Assembly (NCBI GenBank): GCA_964235705.1
Contig: CAXSDP010000004.1
Location: 49,751 to 113,750 of the forward strand
DNA length: 64,000 nucleotides
DNA from: RH-AL1 sp964235705
GTDB taxonomy: Bacteria; Pseudomonadota; Alphaproteobacteria; Rhizobiales; Beijerinckiaceae
Direction: 5' to 3'
The notes under the pieces were generated by a model that saw only the letters and a program-made list of their open reading frames with translations, ran no database searches and was not told where the DNA came from. A program made the translations under genes and the position numbers. The first letter of the stretch is position 1, and every line of letters starts with the position of its first letter. Of the stretch, positions 51,737 through 60,551 are shown piece by piece.

Positions 51737-54700
51737 TCAGCCGACGTCGTCCGCCCGCATCCGGGTGAGGAGGTGTTCGAGCGAGGCGATCGTTTCATCC
51801 GCCGCCTCGTCCGCCTCCAGGATAAGCCGGTCCTCCTTCCAGCGCGAGCGGCGATCGCGCGCCGCGAGGTGATCGCGGACGGCGGCGGCCCGCCCCGGCG
51901 CGAAGGTCAGCGCGGTCGCCTTTGGTCCGGCGACGATCGCGCTCACCCCGGCCGCCTCCGCCAGGATCGACACGCGCCGCAGCGCGAGCAGCCGCGCCGT
52001 CTCGTTCGGCGTCGGCCCGAAACGGTCGGCGAGTTCGGCGCCGAAGGCTTCGACATCGTCGACATCCTCCAAACGGGCGAGCTTCGTGTGGAGCTCGATG
52101 CGCAGCGCCTCGTCGGGAACGTAGCTGGCGGGTAGCGCCGCCGCCACCTCGATCTGCAGGGTGGCGGGCCGGCGGTCCTCGCAGGCTTCCCCGTTGGTGG
52201 CACGCACGGCGCGCCGCAGGAGGTGCTGGTAAAGGCTGGCGCCGACGAGCCGCATGTGCCCGGCCTGCTCCTCGCCGACGAGGTCGCCACCGCCGCGCAG
52301 GTCGAGGTCGCGCGCGCTGATGGCGAAACCGGCGCCGAGCTTGTCGGCGGCGAGCAGGGCCGCCAGCCGGTCGGACGTCGTCTTCGCGATCGCGTCGTCC
52401 TCGGGCGTGAAGAGGTACGTCGTGCCCTGCACGCGACCGCGCCCGACCCGCCCGCGCAACTGGTGGAGCTGGGCGAGGCCGAAGCGGTCGGCGCCCCAGA
52501 TCAGCATCGTGTTGGCGCGCGGCACGTCGAGGCCGCTCTCGATCAGGGCGGTGGCGACGAGCACGTCGGTCGCGCCATCGGCGAAGCGGACCATCGCCTC
52601 GTCGACGATGCCCGGCGGCATGTCGCCGTGCGCCACGCCGACGCTCAGGTCCGGCGTCGCCTCGGCCAGCATCTGCAAGATGCCGTCGATGTCCTCGATG
52701 CGCGGCACGACGACGAAGCTCTGCCCGTCGCGGCGCCGCTCGCGCAGCAGCGCGGTGCGGGCGACCGCCACGTCGTAGGGCGACAGGAACGTCCGCACCG
52801 GGCGCCGTCGGGCCGGCGGGGCGGCCAGCACGCTGACGTCCTGCACGCCGACCAGCGCGCCCTGCAACGTGCGCGGGATCGGCGTCGCCGACAGGGCGAG
52901 GTGGTGCGGCGCCAGCGCCTTCAAATCCTCCTTCATCTTGGTGCCGAAGCGATGCTCCTCGTCGACGATGACGAGGGCGAGGTCGTCGAAGTCGACGTCG
53001 GCGGCGGTGACCGCCCGCGTGCCGATGACGATGCCGGCCTTGCCGCTCGCCAGCTGGCGCTTCGCTTCCCGGGCGTCGCCGGGGCTGACGAGGCGTGACA
53101 GCTGGACCACGGCGACGTCCGTGCCGGCGAAGCGGCGCTCGAAGGTCTGCGCGTGCTGCCGGGCGAGCACGGTGGTCGGCGCGACGAGGGCCACCTGCTT
53201 GCCGCTGAAGGCGACCGCGGCGGCGGCGCGCAGGGCGACCTCCGTCTTGCCGTAGCCGACGTCACCGCAGACGAGGCGGTTCATCGGCGTTCCCGAGGCG
53301 AGGTCGTCGAGCACCGCCGCCACCGCGGCCAGCTGATCGGCGGTCTCGGGGAAGGGGAAGCGCGCGGCGAAGCGGCCGTAGGCGTCGGAGGGCGGTTTCA
53401 GGGGCGCCGTCTTCACCTTCGCCCGCTCCCGCGCGAGGGCGACGAGGCGCTCGGCCGCCGCCTCCACGTAGCCGCTCACCTTCACGCGGCGGGTGTTCCA
53501 GCCGTCCGTGTTCAGCCGGTCGAGGGTCACGGCGTCGGGCTCCGACCCGTAGCGCCAGATGCGGTCGAGTTCGGCGGTCGGGACCAGCAGCGTGTTGTCG
53601 CCGTGGAAATCGAGGCGCAGCATCTCGTGGGTACCGCCGGCGCCGTCGGCCACCGCCACCGTTTCCAGCCCGCGCAGGATGGCGAAACCGTGGTCCTCGT
53701 GGACGACGACGTCGCCGGCGCGCGGCGCCGGCCCGGCTTCGAGGGATGCCGCCTCGCCCTCGACCGCGATGCGGGCGCCGAAAATGTCCGTGGCGGTGAC
53801 CACGGCGATCCCTTCATCGACGAAGCCGAGGTCCAGGTCGGCGTCGAGCGCCAGGATGGCGCCGGCCGGAGCGGCGAACACCTCTTGCCACCCGTCAACC
53901 GCCCGTGCGCCCGGCTCGACACGCCGCAGCGCCTGACGCAGCAGCTCACGCTCCTTGGCGAGGCCGGCGATGACGACGCGCGCGCCCTCCTTCGCCTTGG
54001 CACGCGCGAAGGCGGCGAAGGCGGCGGTCGGGTTCTTCTCGAGGGTGAAGGATGGCGTGGGCCGGCAGGCGGCGAGGTCGAGCTCCACGTGCCGCCGCGC
54101 CGCCAGCACGCCGCCGATGGCCTCGCGCGTGAGGTAGTGGTGGTCCGGCGCCGGCGGCGTGCGCTCGTCGGCGCCGTGGAAGCCGCGACGGGCCTCGTAA
54201 GCCTCCGCGACGCGGTCGGCGAAGCGCTCGCAGGCGGCGGCCACGTCCGCGTCGCAGGCGAGCGCGGCCTTGGGCATGAGGTCGAAGAGGCTTCGCAGGT
54301 CGCGATGGTAGGCCGGCAGCCAATGCTCGATGCCGGGCCAGCGGGCCTCGTCGTCGGGCAGCACCAGCTCGCAGGCCGGCAGCAGGTCGAAGCGCTCGGT
54401 CCCGCCCTCCGAGCGCTGCGTCGCCGGATCGTAGGAGCGGAGGTCCTCGACCACGTCGCCCTCCCCCAGCATGACCCGCACCGGCGCGGCCGCGTCGGCC
54501 GGGAACACGTCGACGACCTGCCCTTGGAAGGCGATGTCACCCAGCTCGTCGACGCGGTCGTCCGTGACGTAGCCGGTGCGCCGCGCGTAGCTTTCGAGCG
54601 CCGCGCGGTCGAGCACCATGCCGCGCTCGATGGCGAACGAGTCAACGTGAACGACGACCTTCTGCATGGCGGCGTCGGGGCTCGTCACCACCACCCGCCG

Positions 54701-55045
54701 CCGCCCCTTCGGCTCGCCGATGCCGCGCAGCACGGCGACGCGGCCACCCATGGTTTCCCGCGAGGGCGAGACGCGATCGTAGGGGAAGCAATCCCAAGGG
54801 CGTAGCACCAGCACGTCGTGGGAGGGTACGAAGGCGCGCAGCGCGCGGCCGAGTTCGTCGGCGCGCCGCTCGTTCGCCGCCAGCACGAGGAGGTCGCCCT
54901 TCGAACGCGCGAGGTGTTCGGCCAGGCGCGCGGCGAGCGCCGCGACGGGGACCGACCCGCGCTCGCGGCGCGATTCCGCGACCTCCGGCGCCGGGCCGGG
55001 GACCAGGTCGGTCTTCTTCGATCGCGTGCCCGCCATTCTCGCCAT
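51737..55045 (-). CDS. mfd: Transcription-repair coupling factor (Mfd) or Mfd-like paralogue
   Basis: The 1102-residue protein has Mfd layout. There is a UvrB-like N-terminal module (LRPWDCFPYDRVSPS), an RNA-polymerase-interacting domain (DVVVHEDHGFAILRG), and superfamily-2 motifs (GDVGYGKTEVALRAA; VDEEHRFGTK with the DEEH box; SATPIPRTLQ; LIESGLDVPRAN; QLRGRVGRG). A short C-terminal domain follows (PTPNETARLLALRR). It displaces stalled RNA polymerase and recruits UvrA. The polymerase-binding domain departs from the usual VHxxHGIGRY, and the protein is shorter than typical alphaproteobacterial Mfd (about 1150-1180), so it may be a second, divergent copy. Start at ATG 55045, with GGGG upstream, rather than a TTG six bases before it. 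Confidence 0.85.
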   Translation of the reverse strand: MARMAGTRSKKTDLVPGPAPEVAESRRERGSVPVAALAARLAEHLARSKGDLLVLAANERRADELGRALRAFVPSHDVLVLRPWDCFPYDRVSPSRETMGGRVAVLRGIGEPKGRRRVVVTSPDAAMQKVVVHVDSFAIERGMVLDRAALESYARRTGYVTDDRVDELGDIAFQGQVVDVFPADAAAPVRVMLGEGDVVEDLRSYDPATQRSEGGTERFDLLPACELVLPDDEARWPGIEHWLPAYHRDLRSLFDLMPKAALACDADVAAACERFADRVAEAYEARRGFHGADERTPPAPDHHYLTREAIGGVLAARRHVELDLAACRPTPSFTLEKNPTAAFAAFARAKAKEGARVVIAGLAKERELLRQALRRVEPGARAVDGWQEVFAAPAGAILALDADLDLGFVDEGIAVVTATDIFGARIAVEGEAASLEAGPAPRAGDVVVHEDHGFAILRGLETVAVADGAGGTHEMLRLDFHGDNTLLVPTAELDRIWRYGSEPDAVTLDRLNTDGWNTRRVKVSGYVEAAAERLVALARERAKVKTAPLKPPSDAYGRFAARFPFPETADQLAAVAAVLDDLASGTPMNRLVCGDVGYGKTEVALRAAAAVAFSGKQVALVAPTTVLARQHAQTFERRFAGTDVAVVQLSRLVSPGDAREAKRQLASGKAGIVIGTRAVTAADVDFDDLALVIVDEEHRFGTKMKEDLKALAPHHLALSATPIPRTLQGALVGVQDVSVLAAPPARRRPVRTFLSPYDVAVARTALLRERRRDGQSFVVVPRIEDIDGILQMLAEATPDLSVGVAHGDMPPGIVDEAMVRFADGATDVLVATALIESGLDVPRANTMLIWGADRFGLAQLHQLRGRVGRGRVQGTTYLFTPEDDAIAKTTSDRLAALLAADKLGAGFAISARDLDLRGGGDLVGEEQAGHMRLVGASLYQHLLRRAVRATNGEACEDRRPATLQIEVAAALPASYVPDEALRIELHTKLARLEDVDDVEAFGAELADRFGPTPNETARLLALRRVSILAEAAGVSAIVAGPKATALTFAPGRAAAVRDHLAARDRRSRWKEDRLILEADEAADETIASLEHLLTRMRADDVG

Positions 55046-55401
55046 TCGCAAGCCCCGTCGCTGTTTGGACTCTCAAATGCGCGGAAGCGTCCCGGTTTCC
55101 TGCGGCATCGGCGAGCTTGACCGGATCCGGCCGACGCGCCTCGCACCGCCGAATCGGGCTACGGCGCCGGGAACGCGGCGGCGGCGGTGACGTCGAACGC
55201 GAACGTGCATCATCGATGTCGGGCCAAGGTGGAATCTAGGCCATCCTCCGCCGATCGGACGTGCGGGGTCGATATTCCCTTTCCCGCCATTCCGACCCAA
55301 TCTCCTCGCACGGCAACCAAGAGGACGTTCGAGTCCATGGCGGATGGAGTCCGGGGACGACGAACGACGGGAGCGCGCGCCGCATAGACAGGGGATCCGA
55401 G
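55046..55401. other. Divergent non-coding region between mfd-like and DUF2189 genes
   Basis: This 356-bp region has no recognised gene. A GGAAC-N16-CGTC sequence is present at 55170-55194 on the plus strand, one mismatch from the EcfG pattern, but it is about 200 bp from the next start. Confidence 0.45.
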
Positions 55402-56199
55402 ATGCTCAATCAGGCCGTTCCAGCACCGCACGCACCCATCGTCGCGCGACCGAAGATCCGGCGCATCTCCTTCGCCGACCTCGCCGAGGTCCTGCGCCTA
55501 GGCACCGCCGAGTTCGCGACGCGACCGAGCCACCTCCCGCTGTTGTCCTTCCTTTACCCGTTCATCGGCCTCCTCATCGCGGACCTGACGGTCGGGGAGG
55601 GGTTGTTGCCCCTGTTCTTCCCGCTCACCGCCGGTTTCGCCCTCGTCGCGCCGGTGGCGGCGATCGCCTTCTACGACGCCAGCCGTCGCCGCGAGCGGGG
55701 CCTCGACACGACGTTGGCGCAGACGCTCGGCATCCTGCGGTCCCCGATCATGTTCGCCTTCGGCCAGATCGCGCTGTTCCTCGTCGCCCTCTTCACCCTG
55801 TGGATCGTCGTGGCGCAGCTCCTCTACAACGTCACCCTCGGTCCGGCCGCACCCGCGTCGCTCGCGGCCTTCGCGCACGACCTGCTGACCACGCAGGCCG
55901 GCTGGACGCTGATCCTCGTCGGCGTCGGGGCCGACCTCGTCATCGCCGCCATCGCCTTCGTCACCAACGTGGTGTCCTTGCCGCTGTTGCTGGACCACGA
56001 GGATTCGAGCTTCGCCACCGCGATCGTCACGTCGGTGCGGTGCGTGCGCGCCAACCCGGTCGTCCTCACGGTCTGGGGTCTGGTCGTCGGCGCGCTGCTC
56101 GTCGTGGGTAGCCTACCCCTCTTCGTCGGGTTGCCGGTCGTCCTGCCGGTGCTCGGCCACGCGACATGGCACCTGTATCGCAAGCTCGTGGAAGCCTGA
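55402..56199 (+). CDS. DUF2189 family membrane protein
   Basis: The 265-residue protein has about six hydrophobic helices, including SHLPLLSFLYPFIGLLIADL, LTAGFALVAPVAAIAFYDAS and FGQIALFLVALFTLWIVVAQ. The N-terminal segment (IRRISFADLAEVLRLGTAEF) and the SVRCVRANPVVLTVWGLVVG stretch are typical of DUF2189. Function is unknown. ATG at 55402 after GGGGATCCGAG. It converges on the DMT-family gene with 7 bp between stops. Confidence 0.88.
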   Translation: MLNQAVPAPHAPIVARPKIRRISFADLAEVLRLGTAEFATRPSHLPLLSFLYPFIGLLIADLTVGEGLLPLFFPLTAGFALVAPVAAIAFYDASRRRERGLDTTLAQTLGILRSPIMFAFGQIALFLVALFTLWIVVAQLLYNVTLGPAAPASLAAFAHDLLTTQAGWTLILVGVGADLVIAAIAFVTNVVSLPLLLDHEDSSFATAIVTSVRCVRANPVVLTVWGLVVGALLVVGSLPLFVGLPVVLPVLGHATWHLYRKLVEA

Positions 56200-56206
56200 G
56201 CGCGCC

Positions 56207-56647
56207 TCAGAAGGCGCAAACCAGGACCAAGCCGCCGATCATGAAGGCGCACCCGGCGAGGCGACCGATGCCGAGCGTGTGCTGCTTGAAGCCGACCAAG
56301 CCGAAATGATCCATGATGACGGAGGTGGTTACCGCCGCCGTCACCGTGAGCCCGATGAAGATGGCGGCGCCGAGCTTCTCCGCGAAGAAGATGGAGGCCA
56401 GCACGTAGGCCCCGCCGAAGAAGCCGCCGAGCCAAGCCCACCACGGGATGGAACCGAGACCGTCCTTGGGCATGCCGAGTCCGACGAAGGGGGACACCGC
56501 GAGGTAAAGCGCCACGTTGGCGATCGAGACGATGATGGCGGCGAGCATGGGCTGCCCCATGGATTTGGCGAGCGTGGCGTTGGAGCCGGACTGCACCGTG
56601 TTGAGGACGCCGCCGAGGAAGGCCACCAGGCCCATGATCACAACCAT
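56207..56647 (-). CDS. DMT-superfamily membrane protein (DUF606/YdcZ type)
   Basis: The 146-residue protein has about five hydrophobic helices and family motifs LGGVLNTVQSGSNATLAKSM, PWWAWLGGFFGGAYVLAS and AIFIGLTVTAAVTTSVIMDH. The last is the conserved helix of the DUF606 half-size transporters, which work as dimers. Substrate unknown. ATG at 56647 with GGGAG eight bases upstream is preferred over a GTG six bases before. Confidence 0.88.
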   Translation of the reverse strand: MVVIMGLVAFLGGVLNTVQSGSNATLAKSMGQPMLAAIIVSIANVALYLAVSPFVGLGMPKDGLGSIPWWAWLGGFFGGAYVLASIFFAEKLGAAIFIGLTVTAAVTTSVIMDHFGLVGFKQHTLGIGRLAGCAFMIGGLVLVCAF

Positions 56648-56666
56648 CGTCACGCTCCCTCGCCGG

Positions 56667-56696
56667 CCCGCGAACGGCCGCCCCGCGAACGGCCGC
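56667..56696. repeat. Perfect 15-bp tandem duplication
   Basis: CCCGCGAACGGCCGC occurs twice in direct succession (56667-56681 and 56682-56696), immediately upstream of the DMT-family gene. Confidence 0.85.
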
Positions 56697-56767
56697 TGGG
56701 TCCGACGCCTCGCGATCGCAACCGGTGGTGGACGGGATGGTTCGGCGGCGCGTTCGACGCGGGCCGC

Positions 56768-57253
56768 TCAGGCGGCCGCTGGCGCCCCGAGCGGGTCGAC
56801 GTCGCCCTGCCCGAGCGAGCGGATCATCGCCGCGAGCCTGGGTTCGTCGACGTTGTCGGCGGCGTCGCTTGGCTTGAACCATTGGCGCGTGCGCTGGTCG
56901 CGTTCACGCCAGGTCACGCGCTCCTTCTCGACTTCGAGGACGTAGACCATGACCCGGCAAGGCTCGACATGGCCGACGAGGCGCTTCTGGTAGGTGTAGG
57001 CACCGAGCGGCCTCTTGCGGATGCGGCCGGAGATCCCGGCCTCCTCGAGGGCTTCGCGCGCGGCAGCCTGGTAATCCTTGCGATCGCGCATGGGCCAACC
57101 CTTCGGGATGACCCAGCGATGCGTTTCGCGCGAGGTGATGAGCAGCACCTCCAGCCCTTCGTCGACGTGACGGACCGGAAGCGCCGCGACCTGGGCGCGA
57201 TGGCCTCGCTCGGTTGGGGCGGGATGGCTTCGCTCGTTCTTCGATCGCTTCAC
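56768..57253 (-). CDS. Nudix hydrolase (diphosphoinositol-polyphosphate-phosphohydrolase-like)
   Basis: The 161-residue protein has the Nudix box as GWPMRDRKDYQAAAREALEE followed by AGI, with the essential REALEEAG. The first Glu of the canonical GX5E is replaced by Arg, as in the DIPP-like branch (WVIPKGWPM is characteristic). It hydrolyses a nucleoside-diphosphate-X type compound. Start GTG at 57253 is not firmly supported by a ribosome site. Divergence from the canonical box and the lack of partners leave the substrate open. Confidence 0.87.
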   Translation of the reverse strand: MKRSKNERSHPAPTERGHRAQVAALPVRHVDEGLEVLLITSRETHRWVIPKGWPMRDRKDYQAAAREALEEAGISGRIRKRPLGAYTYQKRLVGHVEPCRVMVYVLEVEKERVTWRERDQRTRQWFKPSDAADNVDEPRLAAMIRSLGQGDVDPLGAPAAA

Positions 57254-57355
57254 GTCGCGCTACCCGTTCGTCGACGAACCCGTTGTTCGGGTGGGGCATT
57301 CCCACCTAACGTTTCCGCGAGGACCTGACAATCGCGTCAATGACGCGGGGCTCGT

Positions 57356-58282
57356 TCAAGCGGGTTGGGTCACGACGAAGCGATGGCCATCGGGATCGAG
57401 CACGGTCACGGCCAACGCCCCGTCCTCCAGCGTGACGATGCCGGGCGAGATGAAGGGCGCACGCAGGACGGTCAGCGCCTCGACGACCGTCGCGAGGTCC
57501 GTCGTTTCCAGGACGAGGTGCGTGGCGGCGATGTCGGCGGAGGTGGTCGCGGGATCGATGGGTCGCCGCGAACCCACGTGGTAGCCGAGCAACTCCAGGT
57601 GCGGCGGCGCGTGCCGTGGCATCAGGCCGCTGACGGTGACGCTGGCCTCCGGCACCGCGTCCATGCGGGCCTGCTCGATGCCCCGATTCTCCGTCCGCGA
57701 GCCGAGCGTCAAGCCGAAAGCCCCCTCGAAGAAGGCGGTGCTGCGGGCGGTATCGGCGACGCTGATCGCGGAGTGGTCGATGCCGAGGACGAGGCCATCG
57801 ACGTCACGCCACGCGGGCGGTGCCTCGCCAGGGGGGAAGGCCAGCAGTTCGAGCGGGTGGCCGTCGGCGTCGCGGAACTTGAACGCGGACACGGAGCCGG
57901 ACGATGGCGGGAGCGTCACCGGACCCTCGAGGCTGATCGGGGTGAACCGGCCGACCGTCCGCAGCCGCGCGTAGGCGGCGTCCATGTCGGAAACGATCAT
58001 CGCGAAATGCTGGAACGCGAGGTCGGTGCTGGTGCCGCCTCGTGGGTATGGACGCCCCGGCGGATCGAAGGCGAGGAGTTCGATGGTACCCTCGCCGAGG
58101 CGCAGCACCGTCCGCTCGATCGTCGCGCCGGGGCATCCGAGCAGGGCCGCGGTCGCCTTGCCCACTGGGCCGCGATCGACGACGACGGCGTCGAAGGCCT
58201 CGACGAAGAAGGTTTCCGCGTCGGCGAGGACCGACACGACGAGGGCGAACCCCTTGATGCGCGCGATGGACGGCGTCGACAC
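57356..58282 (-). CDS. VOC superfamily protein with two glyoxalase-like domains
   Basis: The 308-residue protein has two vicinal-oxygen-chelate domains. In the first, FQHFAMIVSDMDAAYARLRT and FRDADGHPLELLAF carry the His and Glu ligand positions. In the second, IDHSAISVADTARSTAFFEG and HLVLETTDLATVVEALTV, with LDPDGHRFVVTQ, do the same. Such tandem VOC proteins include extradiol dioxygenases and lactoylglutathione-lyase-like enzymes, but the exact activity is unclear. GTG start at 58282 with AAGGAG eight bases upstream. The gene ends 31 bp after the DoxX gene in the minus-strand direction and may share its transcript. Confidence 0.85.
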   Translation of the reverse strand: MSTPSIARIKGFALVVSVLADAETFFVEAFDAVVVDRGPVGKATAALLGCPGATIERTVLRLGEGTIELLAFDPPGRPYPRGGTSTDLAFQHFAMIVSDMDAAYARLRTVGRFTPISLEGPVTLPPSSGSVSAFKFRDADGHPLELLAFPPGEAPPAWRDVDGLVLGIDHSAISVADTARSTAFFEGAFGLTLGSRTENRGIEQARMDAVPEASVTVSGLMPRHAPPHLELLGYHVGSRRPIDPATTSADIAATHLVLETTDLATVVEALTVLRAPFISPGIVTLEDGALAVTVLDPDGHRFVVTQPA

Positions 58283-58313
58283 GGTGGAGGCTCCTTGTTG
58301 GCGTGCGCCGGGC

Positions 58314-58775
58314 TCAGCGATAGGCCGGCGCCTGCTGCCCGTAGGCCGGCGTCGAGGACAGCGGGTGGGTCACGGCGTAGTCGAGCGAGGCCAGCGGCGC
58401 CCCAAGGATGATGAGGCCGAGGCCGCCGACCAGGCCGAAGTTCTTGAGGAACTCCCAGAAATGCTGCCGGCCCTGGCTGTCGCCCGAGCCGAAGAAGTCC
58501 CCGTAGGCCCAGAACTGGTGGTAAAGGAGCGCCGTCACGACGCAGTAGAACGCCAGCAACGCGGCGGCCGCCCGGTCGAAGACGCCGGCGACGATCAGCG
58601 CCGACGTGCCCACCTCCACGACCATCGCGGCGACGAGCAGGAGTGGTCCGCCGGGCAGGATGCCGGAGTTCGCCTGCTTCAGCGCGCCGCGCCAGTTGAA
58701 GACCTTGTCCAGCGTGCTGAACGGGAACAGGATCACCAGGCAAATGCGAAAGATCAGGGGGGCGGCGATGCTCAT
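58314..58775 (-). CDS. DoxX family membrane protein
   Basis: The 153-residue protein has four hydrophobic helices: ICLVILFPFSTLDKVFNWRG, GPLLLVAAMVVEVGTSALIV, AAAALLAFYCVVTALLYHQF and GLVGGLGLIILGAPLASLDY. The QFWEFLKNFGLVGG-type segment (HFWEFLKNFGL) is the DoxX signature. DoxX-type proteins are linked to electron transfer and oxidative stress. ATG at 58775. Divergent from the GMC oxidoreductase gene across 138 bp; the two are probably functionally connected but this is inference. Confidence 0.88.
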   Translation of the reverse strand: MSIAAPLIFRICLVILFPFSTLDKVFNWRGALKQANSGILPGGPLLLVAAMVVEVGTSALIVAGVFDRAAAALLAFYCVVTALLYHQFWAYGDFFGSGDSQGRQHFWEFLKNFGLVGGLGLIILGAPLASLDYAVTHPLSSTPAYGQQAPAYR

Positions 58776-58913
58776 CCCGTTCGGCTCTCCGTGAAACGAT
58801 CCGGGAGCGTCGGCACCCTGCGCTCGCTCAACCGCCCAGCGTGACGAAAGCTCACGGTGGCGGAGGGTTTTTCTTTCTCCTAGAAGGATATCCATCGAAA
58901 GACGGAGGATGCC

Positions 58914-60551
58914 ATGGCCGGCGACCACTACGACGTGATCGTGATCGGCAGTGGCCCGGGTGGCGGCACGGTGGCGCAGAAGCTCGCCGCCACCGGCAAG
59001 CGCATCCTGATCCTGGAGCGCGGCGACTACCTGAAGCGCGAGATCGACAATTGGAGCGTCAAGGCCGTCTTCGGCGAGAACCGCTACCGCGCGTCGGAAA
59101 CCTGGTTCGACAGCGCCGGCAAACCATTCAACCCGAGCCTGCACTACTACGTCGGCGGCAACTCGAAGGTCTACGGGTCGGCACTGGTCCGCATGCGCCG
59201 CGAGGACTTCGGGGTGGTCCACCATTCCACCGGCGTGTCGCCGGCCTGGCCGCTCGGCTACGACACCTTCGATCCCTACTACCTCGAAGCGGAAGCCCTG
59301 TACCACGTGCACGGGCGACGCGGCGAAGACCCGAACGAGCCCAACGCCTCCGACCCGTTCCCCCACCCGCCCGTGGAGCATGAGCCGCGCATCGCGCGAC
59401 TGAGCGAGGCGCTCACCCGGCGAGGTTACAAGCCGTTCCACCTGCCGCTCGGCATCCTGCTCGACCAGAAGCCGGACGGGTCCGGTTTGCCGACGCCGGG
59501 CAGCGCCTGCATCCGCTGCGGCGCCTTCGACGGGTTCCCCTGCCTCACCAACGGCAAGGCCGACGCGCAGATCGTATCCATCGACCCGATGCTGGCGCGC
59601 CATCCCAACGTCACCCTGCTGACCGGGGCCAACGTGACGACGCTCGACACCGACGCGGCGGGGCGCACGGTCACCGGCGTGAACGTCCTGCGCGACGGCG
59701 GCCGCGAGCGCTACACCGGGGACATCGTGGTGGTCGCCTGCGGGGCGCTCAGCTCGGCCCTCCTGTTCCTGCGCTCCGCCAACGGCGCCCACCCCAACGG
59801 GCTCGCCAACGGTTCGGACCAGGTGGGCCGCAACTACATGCGCCACATCCAGTCCGTGCTGCTCGCCATCTCGCGGGAGCGCAACGACACGGTGTTCCAG
59901 AAGACGCTGGCGATGACCGATTTCTACTTCGGCACGAAGGACTGGCCCTACCCGATGGGCCTCGTGCAGATGTGCGGCAAGGTGCACGGCGAGCAGGTGC
60001 GCGGTGAGGCCATGCCGGCTTGGCTCGCCATCGCGCCCAGCCTGCCGGCCTTCAACCTGCTGGCCGAGCACGCCCTCGATTTCTGGTTGTCGAGCGAGGA
60101 CCTGCCGGATCCCGCCAACCGCGTCACGCTCGCGCGCGACGGCGCGGTGTCGCTCGCCCTCACCGAAAACAACGCCATCGCCCACACCAAGCTGCGCGCC
60201 GCCATGGAAGCCGCGCTAGCCGCCACCAATGAGCGCGGCACGCTCGCCGGCCGCACGTTCACCGTGGGCAAACCGATCGGCATCGACGGCGTCTCGCACC
60301 AGGCCGGCACGCTGCGCTTTGGCACCGATCCACGCCGTTCCGTGCTCGACACCGACTGCAAGGCGCACGAGGTGGACAACCTCTACATCGCGGATTCGAG
60401 CGTCTTCCCATCCGTCGGCGCCATGAACCCGACCTTGACGATCGTCGCCAACGCGCTACGCGTCGCCGCCGTCGTCGCCGCTAGGTTGGACGCCTCGCTA
60501 CCCGCCGGTCGCGAAGCCGGGATAGAGCGTCATGCCGCCATCGACGAATAG
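58914..60551 (+). CDS. GMC family FAD-dependent oxidoreductase
   Basis: The 545-residue protein starts with the FAD-binding Rossmann motif DVIVIGSGPGGGTVAQKLA. It continues with GGNSKVYGSALVRMR, DIVVVACGALSSALLFLRSA and the C-terminal VDNLYIADSSVFPSVGAMNP with the GMC active-site region. GMC enzymes oxidise sugars, alcohols or related compounds. No signal peptide is seen. A Cys-rich segment, CIRCGAFDGFPC (about residue 200), is present. ATG at 58914 after GGAGG. The last 54 bp overlap the 3' end of the convergent SDR gene. Confidence 0.92.
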   Translation: MAGDHYDVIVIGSGPGGGTVAQKLAATGKRILILERGDYLKREIDNWSVKAVFGENRYRASETWFDSAGKPFNPSLHYYVGGNSKVYGSALVRMRREDFGVVHHSTGVSPAWPLGYDTFDPYYLEAEALYHVHGRRGEDPNEPNASDPFPHPPVEHEPRIARLSEALTRRGYKPFHLPLGILLDQKPDGSGLPTPGSACIRCGAFDGFPCLTNGKADAQIVSIDPMLARHPNVTLLTGANVTTLDTDAAGRTVTGVNVLRDGGRERYTGDIVVVACGALSSALLFLRSANGAHPNGLANGSDQVGRNYMRHIQSVLLAISRERNDTVFQKTLAMTDFYFGTKDWPYPMGLVQMCGKVHGEQVRGEAMPAWLAIAPSLPAFNLLAEHALDFWLSSEDLPDPANRVTLARDGAVSLALTENNAIAHTKLRAAMEAALAATNERGTLAGRTFTVGKPIGIDGVSHQAGTLRFGTDPRRSVLDTDCKAHEVDNLYIADSSVFPSVGAMNPTLTIVANALRVAAVVAARLDASLPAGREAGIERHAAIDE

